Shown here piece after piece: positions 1 to 5,164 of a stretch of DNA of 5,164 bases. The translations under genes and the position numbers were made by a program. Below the pieces are notes generated by a model. It saw nothing but the letters and a program-made list of their open reading frames with translations, was not told the origin of the DNA and searched no databases. The stretch covers positions 1 to 5,164 of the forward strand of contig JAHZJZ010000252.1 in the NCBI GenBank assembly GCA_022600655.1, read 5' to 3'. The DNA comes from Campylobacterota bacterium. GTDB lineage: Bacteria > Campylobacterota > Campylobacteria > Campylobacterales > Sulfurovaceae. Positions within the stretch are counted from its first letter, which is position 1. Each line of letters begins with the position of its first letter.

Positions 1-1080
1 CACATCACCTTTTTTTATTTTTTCTATCTCATCATGAATGGCTTTTTCTAAATCCTCTATTTTTACATTAGGATTAGCCAATCCCATAAATATAAAGACA
101 CCATCATCGGTTAACTCCATATTATACCCATAGAGCTGATTTGCCATCTGCTTTTTATCGATAATCTCTCTATGTAGACGCGAACTCTTTCCTGCACTTA
201 AAAGTTCTGTAATAGCTGAAAGAACCACCTGATCTTCATGTTCAAAGTTAGGAATAGGGTAGGCGATGGCAATGGTATCAACGGTATTATTATCTTTATG
301 AATAATCTGTCTTATACTCCCATCACGTTTAGGCTCAACTGGGTTAATTTTTGGAACTTCATGACGATTTTTTATCTTTCCAAATTTTGCCTCTGCCTCT
401 TTAAATACCACCTCTTGGTCAATATCACCTGTAACAATTAAAATCGCATTGTTGGGTTGATAGTATTTTTGATGAAACTCTCTAATATCCTCAATAGTCC
501 ATGTTAAGATATCATTCATAAACCCAATCGGTGTCCAGTGGTATGGATGAGCTGTATAGTGGGTGTTAAAGAGTCTAAAGTACATATATCCTATAGGAGG
601 GTTATCGGTTCGTACACGACGCTCTTCGGCAACCACATCACGCTCTACTTGAAACTCTTCATCTTTTAAGTTTAGATTTTCCATTAACTCTGCAAAAAGT
701 TCTAGTGAAGTTGTTAAGTTTTGCGTTGATGATTTGACAAAATAGTGAGTGTAGTCAAAAGAGGTAGCTGCATTGGTCATGCCCCCTTTTGATTTAACAA
801 TCTTATCAAACTCACCAGCCTCTAGATTTTTGGTTGACTTAAAGTTGAGATGCTCTAGCATATGAGCGATTCCACTCTTTCCCATTACTTCATTACGACT
901 TCCCACTTTATAAAAAATATCAGTAGTAATAACGTTTGAGTTGTTTCTCATTGGTACAACCACAATCTCAAGCCCATTCCCTAAGCTCTTAGTGTAGTGT
1001 TTTGGTAGTGAGTTTGCCATTAAAAATCCTGTTGTTAATATGGTGGTAAATAAAAATTTTACTATATTATTCTGTATCAC
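1..1080 (-). CDS. Secreted M16-family zinc metallopeptidase, C-terminus cut by window edge
   Basis: The reading frame stays open from position 1080 to the left edge, giving 360 codons with no stop; the last roughly 50-80 residues usual for this family (about 410-430 aa) are missing. It is a pitrilysin/processing-peptidase-type zinc protease. The inverted zinc motif HMLEH is at residues 73-77 (ligands H73 and H77, catalytic E76), and the third ligand is expected in the EE pair at 152-153, about 76 residues on. Peptidase_M16 fills about residues 30-180, and the M16_C domain starts near 190. I chose the GTG at 1078-1080: it has an AGGAG 9 nt upstream, and residues 1-24 form a signal peptide (short N-region, K8, then a hydrophobic FLFTTILTTGFLMA stretch). 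The ATG at 1018-1020 would delete most of this. The gene overlaps pyrD by 14 nt, so translation is probably coupled. Location is inferred to be periplasmic. The substrate is unknown. In C. jejuni, as recalled, the equivalent peptidase gene also follows pyrD. Confidence 0.93.
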   Translation of the reverse strand, partial: MIQNNIVKFLFTTILTTGFLMANSLPKHYTKSLGNGLEIVVVPMRNNSNVITTDIFYKVGSRNEVMGKSGIAHMLEHLNFKSTKNLEAGEFDKIVKSKGGMTNAATSFDYTHYFVKSSTQNLTTSLELFAELMENLNLKDEEFQVERDVVAEERRVRTDNPPIGYMYFRLFNTHYTAHPYHWTPIGFMNDILTWTIEDIREFHQKYYQPNNAILIVTGDIDQEVVFKEAEAKFGKIKNRHEVPKINPVEPKRDGSIRQIIHKDNNTVDTIAIAYPIPNFEHEDQVVLSAITELLSAGKSSRLHREIIDKKQMANQLYGYNMELTDDGVFIFMGLANPNVKIEDLEKAIHDEIEKIKKGDV

Positions 1081-2140
1081 GATAATCAGCTCCTATCGCC
1101 TCGGTAATATTGTTGTATCCATCTTCTTTAAGAAGACGGGTTAATCCCTCATTAATCTCTTTTATCATTTTGGGACCTTCATAAATGAGCATACTATAGA
1201 CCTGAACCAGTGAAGCACCCGCTTTGATTCGTCTATAAGCATCTTCTGCATTCTCTATTCCACCGACTGAGATAAGTATGGTTTTACCATAAAGCTCTTT
1301 TCCTATAGCTTGGAAGAGTTTGAATGACTTTTCTCGAACCAAAGCTCCTGAGATTCCACCAAAATCTTTGGCATGTTCAGTAACGCTGTAATCAATAGTG
1401 GTATTGGTTGCAATAATCCCTGCCGCACCTGCGTTAACAGCTGTACTACAGAGGTCTATGGCATCTTGGGCTTCCATATCGGGAGCAATTTTTAAGAAGA
1501 TGGGTTGATCTGTAATGGTTTTTGCTAAGGTAAAGAGGTCGGTAATGAACTTTTCATTTTGCAAATCTCTAAGCCCTGGGGTATTAGGTGAAGAGATATT
1601 GATGACAATATAATCGCCATAATCTTTAAAGGTCTTAAGAAGCATCTCATAATCATCTAGTGCTTTATCTTCTGGTGTAAGTTTGTTTTTCCCAATATTA
1701 ATCCCAACAGGGTAGTCAAAGAAGTAGAGTTTATTAAGTCTTTGAACCATATAATCACTACCACGGTTGTTGAATCCCATCGCATTTTGAATGGAGCGAT
1801 CCTCTTTAAGTCTAAAAAGACGAGGCTTTTCATTACCATCTTGAGGTTGGGGAGTAATGGTCCCTATTTCGGTATATCCAAAACCAAGCGTTGGCATCGC
1901 AGTGATATACTCTCCATTTTTATCAAAACCAGCCGCCAAACCGACAGGGTTTTCAAACTTTTTTCCAAAAAGTGTTTGAGATAAAAGAGGATTAGTTACA
2001 AAATAGTGTTTTTTCATAAATCGTAGCATACTAGGGGCATATGCAAGGCTACGTCGCCCAAGACCAGCTATAGTATGAGCTGTCTCTGGGTCAAGTTTAA
2101 AAAGAGCTTTTTTAACAGTTTGGTAAGAGAAAAATGACAA
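1067..2140 (-). CDS. pyrD: Dihydroorotate dehydrogenase (quinone), class 2
   Basis: It oxidises dihydroorotate to orotate, the fourth step of de novo UMP synthesis. It uses FMN and passes electrons to membrane quinone, so it sits on the inner face of the cytoplasmic membrane. Numbering from the TTG at 2140 (357 aa): a short N-terminal quinone-side helix region with the LDPETAH motif (about 16-22) marks class 2. FMN/substrate motifs follow: AAGFDKN (69-75), NAMGFNN (119-125), INIGKNK (147-153), FLKIAPD (215-221, K217), ATNTT (244-248) and SVGGI (291-295). NISSPNTPGLR (181-191) supplies N181 and the class 2 catalytic serine S184. The IGAD motif is near the end. A longer frame starts at TTG 2152 (361 aa), but only the 2140 TTG has a Shine-Dalgarno (GGAG, 6 nt spacing), and 2152 would lie about 10 nt from the predicted transcript start. 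Its own promoter precedes it; the M16 gene overlaps its 3' end. Confidence 0.96.
   Translation of the reverse strand: MSFFSYQTVKKALFKLDPETAHTIAGLGRRSLAYAPSMLRFMKKHYFVTNPLLSQTLFGKKFENPVGLAAGFDKNGEYITAMPTLGFGYTEIGTITPQPQDGNEKPRLFRLKEDRSIQNAMGFNNRGSDYMVQRLNKLYFFDYPVGINIGKNKLTPEDKALDDYEMLLKTFKDYGDYIVINISSPNTPGLRDLQNEKFITDLFTLAKTITDQPIFLKIAPDMEAQDAIDLCSTAVNAGAAGIIATNTTIDYSVTEHAKDFGGISGALVREKSFKLFQAIGKELYGKTILISVGGIENAEDAYRRIKAGASLVQVYSMLIYEGPKMIKEINEGLTRLLKEDGYNNITEAIGADYRDTE
1090..1094 (-). promoter_or_regulatory. Shine-Dalgarno (AGGAG) that decides the GTG start of the M16 peptidase
   Basis: On the minus strand the sequence reads ATAGGAGC inside the 3' end of pyrD. The AGGAG is separated by 9 nt from the GTG at 1078-1080. 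It is a stronger match than the CAGGA a few bases before the ATG at 1020. Together with the signal peptide encoded between the two candidates, it favours the GTG. Confidence 0.75.
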
Positions 2141-2146
2141 TATCGA

Positions 2147-2150
2147 CTCC
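2147..2150 (-). promoter_or_regulatory. Shine-Dalgarno (GGAG) selecting the TTG start of pyrD
   Basis: On the minus strand TTTTTGGAGTCGATATTG places GGAG 6 nt before the TTG at 2138-2140. The same GGAG overlaps the upstream TTG at 2152, which has only an A/T run before it and no ribosome binding site of its own. Confidence 0.65.
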
Positions 2151-2161
2151 AAAAATTTTAG

Positions 2162-2177
2162 TGGGCGTATTATATCA
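2162..2177 (-). promoter_or_regulatory. Predicted sigma70-type promoter for pyrD (extended -10)
   Basis: On the minus strand TGATATAAT gives a perfect TATAAT (2169-2174) with an upstream TG at 2176-2177. The start of transcription is expected near A2162, giving a leader of about 22 nt before the TTG at 2140. No convincing TTGACA lies 16-18 nt upstream (CTACTT at 2192-2197). A weak or absent -35 is typical of Campylobacterota housekeeping promoters. The element begins 8 nt after the omp stop codon, so pyrD can be expressed independently of omp. Confidence 0.65.
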
Positions 2178-2184
2178 AAATTTT

Positions 2185-2700
2185 CTAGTTAAAGTAGTAG
2201 TGCAAAGAGAGCGATAGATTACTCACACTATCAAGATATTTTAATTTACTACTCTTTATGTATCGGTATCCTAAATCGATGTCAAGGTCGTTGTTAACTA
2301 CATAGTTGATTCCAGTATTAAGACCATATAGATATCCATTGTCACTATCAACTTCATTGTTTGAATTTCTATGTTGGAGTGCTCCTATAGAAAAACCTAC
2401 ATAAGGCTTAACTGGTAAGTCTGCAAAAATTTCTGTTAAGATACCATGATCTACTTGAGCAATAATACTATGAAATTGGTCATCTGAGTTCGCTGCAAAG
2501 TTATAACTAATAGCTGTTCTCCAGTAAGATGACTGTTGACCGTATTTAAGAGCAAGGGTAGGTGTCGATATATCATCATACTTAGAAGCTGAAGCTTGGA
2601 CTCCCACAAATCCATACATTGTTTCCGAACCATCATCAGCACTAGCTAAACTTGAAAGCATACAAAGAGTTAAGATTATTTTCATAAATTTTTGTTTCAT
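2185..2700 (-). CDS. Small outer-membrane beta-barrel protein, function unknown
   Basis: The product is 171 aa, about 150 after cleavage. Residues 1-21 form a signal peptide (MKQKFMK basic start, IILTLCMLSSLA hydrophobic core, cleavage predicted after SLASA). The mature chain alternates polar and hydrophobic/aromatic residues in about eight stretches, for example YGFVGVQASASKY, YWRTAISYNF, KPYVGFSIGA, YLYGLNTGINYVV, DIDLGYRYI and LSLSLHYYFN. Polar turns (NSDDQ, NSNNEVDSDNG, NND) separate them, and the chain ends with an aromatic-rich strand finishing in F-N. This fits an 8-stranded OmpX/OmpA-barrel-like fold, as in the outer membrane beta-barrel (OMP_b-brl) domain group. The specific function is not recognisable. 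The ATG at 2700 is preferred over a TTG at 2733 because AAAAGG lies 10 nt before it and the TTG overlaps the promoter region. It sits 57 nt after znuB; a role linked to zinc is possible but only inferred from position. Confidence 0.85.
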   Translation of the reverse strand: MKQKFMKIILTLCMLSSLASADDGSETMYGFVGVQASASKYDDISTPTLALKYGQQSSYWRTAISYNFAANSDDQFHSIIAQVDHGILTEIFADLPVKPYVGFSIGALQHRNSNNEVDSDNGYLYGLNTGINYVVNNDLDIDLGYRYIKSSKLKYLDSVSNLSLSLHYYFN

Positions 2701-2727
2701 TTTATTAAAACCTTTTGTTGTTAAATG

Positions 2728-2743
2728 TTCCAAAATTATAGCA
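2728..2743 (-). promoter_or_regulatory. Predicted sigma70-type promoter for the beta-barrel gene (extended -10)
   Basis: On the minus strand TGCTATAAT gives a perfect TATAAT (2735-2740) with TG at 2742-2743. The transcript start is expected near 2728-2729, giving a leader of about 28 nt. No good -35 is visible at 2757-2764 (GGTTTAAT). The upstream part overlaps the last codons of znuB. The element implies that the barrel gene can be transcribed separately from the zinc operon. Confidence 0.6.
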
Positions 2744-2757
2744 CCTTATACTTAATA

Positions 2758-3564
2758 TTAAACCAATCTTAATTTGTTTATTAATAGAAAAAGAAAGAGT
2801 GAAAGTGCCGAAATCAAGATAATAGAAGCCCCTGAGGCGATATCAAAACTATAAGAGAACCAAAGCCCACAAAGTGTAAAGAGTGAAGAGAATACTCCTG
2901 AGAGTATCATCATCATATAGAGTGTATTTGAAAGTTTCTCTGCAATATAAACAGGAATGGTTAAAAGAGCGATTACCAGTATAAGTCCTACCACTTTTAT
3001 GGCTACAACTACGGTTAAAGCTGAGAGTATAAGTATCAGTGTATAAAAAAATTTTACATTAATACCACGAAGTGTTGCATACTCACTGTCATAAGAGACA
3101 GCTAAAATATCACGATACCAAAAAAGCATTATAAATATAATAATTCCTAATAGCGTACCCATATAGTACAAATCCTCATGACTTACTGCCAAAATAGAGC
3201 CAAAAAGATATGACATCAGGTCTACATTATACCCTGGTGTTAAATCTATGAGTACCACACCTAGTGCCATACCTACAGCCCACATAAGTCCTATAAAAGT
3301 GTCCATTCGATTACGGTGATGAAAGGTAATAAAGGCGATAATCAAAGCAGCTACAACAGCAAAGAGTGAAGCTCCTAAAAAGATGGGAAATCCAAAAAAG
3401 ACAGCCATACCAATGCCTCCATAGGCAGTATGAGCAATTCCTCCTGCTAAAAATACCATACGATTGACCACAATAAGTGAACCGATAATCCCTGAAGCCA
3501 GTGAGACCAAAAGCCCAGCGATGAGTGCATTTTGTACAAATTCATAAGAGAGAGCTTCTAACAT
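2758..3564 (-). CDS. znuB: Zinc ABC transporter, membrane permease subunit (ABC-3 family)
   Basis: This is the inner-membrane channel that moves Zn2+ delivered by ZnuA into the cytoplasm, powered by ZnuC. The 268 aa length is normal for the family. The protein is almost entirely hydrophobic with about 7-8 membrane segments: roughly residues 10-33, 38-60, 63-82, 91-110, 133-150, 170-210 (two segments around VVAIKVVGLILVIALLTIP), 215-236 and 240-265. Family features include the AGGIAHTAYGGIG stretch near 40-52 and the GLILVIALLTIPVY segment near 193-206, the cytoplasmic region expected to contact the ATPase. The ATG at 3562-3564 overlaps the znuC stop codon by 7 nt and has AAGGA 5 nt upstream, within znuC. 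A manganese or iron specificity cannot be excluded from this subunit alone; zinc is inferred from the ZnuA partner. Confidence 0.93.
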   Translation of the reverse strand: MLEALSYEFVQNALIAGLLVSLASGIIGSLIVVNRMVFLAGGIAHTAYGGIGMAVFFGFPIFLGASLFAVVAALIIAFITFHHRNRMDTFIGLMWAVGMALGVVLIDLTPGYNVDLMSYLFGSILAVSHEDLYYMGTLLGIIIFIMLFWYRDILAVSYDSEYATLRGINVKFFYTLILILSALTVVVAIKVVGLILVIALLTIPVYIAEKLSNTLYMMMILSGVFSSLFTLCGLWFSYSFDIASGASIILISALSLFLFLLINKLRLV

Positions 3565-4280
3565 GAATTTCCTTTTAACTTATTAAATAGTTCAACTTCA
3601 CAAAAGTGACTTGACTTCTCTTTTTTGGTAATCATATGTTGGGTTAGTCGTTTATTGATATGGACTACTTTATTGGCAAATTCTAAAATAACAGAGATAT
3701 CATGGCTGACCACGATAATGGTAATTGTTTTATTGAGCAGTTCAAGCAGTTCATATATCTGCTTCTGCCCATCGACATCGATGCTAGAAGTAGGTTCATC
3801 TAAAATTAAAATCTGAGGATGCGCACATAAAGCACGAGCTATCATCACCCGTTGGCGTTGACCTCCTGAGAGGTCACCTATTTTGTTGTTGGCAAACTTC
3901 TCCATACCTACTTGGCTCAAGGCTCCCATAGCACACATAATCTCCTCTTTAGCATAGCCAAAGAGAGGGCGTTTGGTTCCTATATGTCCCATCATTACCA
4001 CCTCTATTACTTTGATAGGAAAGTCGGTGTTAACATTGGTGTTTTGAGGAACATAGCCAATTTTTGAGAGGTTCTTTTGAGGTTTTGTTCCAAAGGTTTC
4101 GATAGATCCTTTTTGTACAGGGTTGATTCCTAAAATAAGTTTAAGTAGGGTTGATTTTCCCCCACCATTAGGTCCAATAATGGCTAAAAAATCTTTATCT
4201 TCAACACTTAGATTAATATCTTCCAAAATCTTCTGTCTATCATAAGCAAAAGAGAGATTTTCTATTTTGATGATGGACAT
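3558..4280 (-). CDS. znuC: Zinc ABC transporter, ATP-binding subunit
   Basis: This cytoplasmic ATPase drives the ZnuABC importer. The 240 aa chain has all catalytic motifs intact: Walker A GPNGGGKST (36-44, the GGGKST variant common in Zn/Mn importers), Q-loop Q79, signature LSGGQ (137-141), Walker B ILILDEP (157-163, catalytic E162), D-loop SSID (165-168) and switch histidine H193. The C-terminal tail carries HFCEVEL (about 225-231), a motif I associate with ZnuC-type ATPases in this group. The ATG at 4278-4280 directly follows the TAG stop of znuA with no gap, and AGGAAG lies 10 nt upstream within znuA. The stop codon overlaps the znuB start. This arrangement indicates translational coupling across the three genes. 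Confidence 0.95.
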   Translation of the reverse strand: MSIIKIENLSFAYDRQKILEDINLSVEDKDFLAIIGPNGGGKSTLLKLILGINPVQKGSIETFGTKPQKNLSKIGYVPQNTNVNTDFPIKVIEVVMMGHIGTKRPLFGYAKEEIMCAMGALSQVGMEKFANNKIGDLSGGQRQRVMIARALCAHPQILILDEPTSSIDVDGQKQIYELLELLNKTITIIVVSHDISVILEFANKVVHINKRLTQHMITKKEKSSHFCEVELFNKLKGNSC

Positions 4281-5147
4281 CTATTTGCTACTTCCTGTTC
4301 GAATGGCTTTGGCTAAATTTATAAGATTCTGTGACCAATCTTTAGCAAGTGGAGAGGTTTTGACTACTTCTATACTTAACGCTTTGGCTATGGTCTGTGC
4401 TGATGCATCAGAGAACTCTGGTTGGGTAAAGATGGCACTAACCTTCTCCTCTTTAGCCTCTTTGATAATCGCAATTAACTGTTTAGGTTTGGGTCGTTTC
4501 CCTTCTATTTCAATAGGAAGTTGATGTAGGTTATACTCTTTGGCAAAATAGCCCCATGCAGGGTGAAAGACCATAAAGGTTGAATCTTTAGGTATCTTTG
4601 TCAACAACTCTTTAATGTGGCAGTTGAGTTCATCTAACTCTTTTAGATAGTTTTTGAGGTTTTCATAATAGTAGTCACTGTTATTGGCATCTAAAACTTT
4701 AAGTGATTCATAGATATTACGAGCTATCTGTTTGACATTCATAGGATTGACCCAAATATGAGGATCTAAACGTTTATGCTCTTCATGATGTGGTTTTGCT
4801 CCATGATGGTGGTGAGACTCCATTGCCATTTTTTTGACATCTTTAGATATGTCATTGATAATGAGGTTTTTATTTTGGTTACTAAACTTTGCTAACCAAA
4901 CCTTTTCAAACTCTACGCCAATACTGAGATATAAATCAGCTTGACTAATCGCTTTCATCTGTGAGGGTTTAGGCTCATAGGTATGTGGTGAATTTCCAGG
5001 CAGTACCATAAGTGAGGTGTTGATTTTGTCACCACCAATTTTGTTGACAAATTCCAGTTGGGGTTGAATACTTACGATAACATTAAGTTTAGCAAAAGCA
5101 GAGGTTGTAATAAAAATAGATAAGAGTATAAATAGTGATTTTTTCAT
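4281..5147 (-). CDS. znuA: Periplasmic zinc-binding protein of the ZnuABC importer
   Basis: This periplasmic protein captures Zn2+ and hands it to ZnuB. From the ATG at 5147 it is 288 aa: signal peptide 1-19 (MKKSLFILLSIFITTSAFA, cut before KLNVIVS), then a cluster A-I (cluster 9) solute-binding domain. Likely zinc ligands are H55 (NSPHTYEPKPSQ), H130 (LDPHIWVNP) and H195 (FHPAWGYF). Between the first two is a His-rich loop, HHHHGAKPHHEEH (112-124), typical of zinc rather than manganese binders. Residues 213-221 (EIEGKRPKP) match the EGK-PKP element of ZnuA proteins. The manganese-type fourth ligand Asp is not evident, as the corresponding C-terminal region reads TSPLAKDW. An in-frame ATG at 5160-5162 would add five residues (MLIFH). 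Neither start has a visible ribosome binding site, partly because the window ends at 5164. Any Zur/Fur operator would lie outside the window. Confidence 0.94.
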   Translation of the reverse strand: MKKSLFILLSIFITTSAFAKLNVIVSIQPQLEFVNKIGGDKINTSLMVLPGNSPHTYEPKPSQMKAISQADLYLSIGVEFEKVWLAKFSNQNKNLIINDISKDVKKMAMESHHHHGAKPHHEEHKRLDPHIWVNPMNVKQIARNIYESLKVLDANNSDYYYENLKNYLKELDELNCHIKELLTKIPKDSTFMVFHPAWGYFAKEYNLHQLPIEIEGKRPKPKQLIAIIKEAKEEKVSAIFTQPEFSDASAQTIAKALSIEVVKTSPLAKDWSQNLINLAKAIRTGSSK

Positions 5148-5164
5148 GTGGAATATTAGCATAG

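Noticed and set aside
238..441. Plus-strand 67-codon open frame at the left end
   Set aside because: It lies opposite the M16 peptidase, which is open through the whole region and carries the catalytic motif.
1742..1984. Plus-strand 80-codon open frame inside pyrD
   Set aside because: It is antisense to a well-conserved pyrD, has no ribosome binding site or recognisable protein character, and is best explained as a shadow frame.
2451..2642. 63-codon minus-strand frame overlapping the beta-barrel gene
   Set aside because: It is an out-of-frame shadow; the main frame has a signal peptide and a beta-barrel pattern.
2637..2700. Possible lipoprotein signal (LTLC) in the beta-barrel protein
   Set aside because: The cysteine at residue 13 follows a hydrophobic stretch too short for a lipobox, and a normal cleavage site occurs later after SLASA.
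2701..2757. Possible rho-independent terminator between znuB and the beta-barrel gene
   Set aside because: There is no GC-rich hairpin followed by a T run on the transcribed strand; only weak AT-rich pairing is present.
4267..4524. Plus-strand 85-codon open frame antisense to znuA
   Set aside because: The opposite strand encodes conserved ZnuA sequence; this frame has no family resemblance.
1..5164. Possible defence island, mobile element or novel system
   Set aside because: All six genes belong to housekeeping or transport types, on one strand, with even composition; there are no transposase, integrase, repeat array or hypervariable features.

Overview
This window looks like ordinary chromosomal DNA from a Campylobacterota (epsilonproteobacterial) organism, possibly in the Sulfurimonas/Sulfurovum range. 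The reasons are its AT-rich composition, its protein flavour (a ZnuA of the EGK-PKP type, a class 2 PyrD ending in a conserved IGAD motif) and the gene order pyrD followed by an M16 zinc peptidase. That order resembles the Campylobacter jejuni Cj0804-Cj0805 neighbourhood as I remember it. Genus-level placement is inference. All six genes lie on the minus strand, so transcription runs from high to low coordinates.

Layout in order of transcription: a zinc-uptake operon znuA-znuC-znuB (about 5147 down to 2758) encodes a periplasmic zinc-binding protein, an ATPase and a membrane permease. The genes abut or overlap, as expected for one co-translated unit. After a 57-nt gap with its own promoter-like element comes a small outer-membrane beta-barrel protein (2700 to 2185). 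A second promoter-like element right after its stop codon leads into pyrD (2140 to 1067), the quinone-linked dihydroorotate dehydrogenase of pyrimidine synthesis. The last gene is a secreted M16-family zinc peptidase (1080 to beyond the left edge). It overlaps the end of pyrD by 14 nt and is cut off by the window boundary before its stop codon.

No gap between genes exceeds about 60 nt. I see no RNA genes, mobile elements, CRISPR arrays or phage remnants, and no convincing rho-independent terminator. I found no undescribed system. The points most worth checking are start sites. The M16 peptidase very likely begins at a GTG inside pyrD, which gives it a signal peptide that the obvious ATG would remove. 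The pyrD start is a TTG chosen by a Shine-Dalgarno sequence, and the omp start is an ATG downstream of a TTG that probably lies outside the transcript. Both intergenic promoters carry an extended TGnTATAAT -10 without a recognisable -35.
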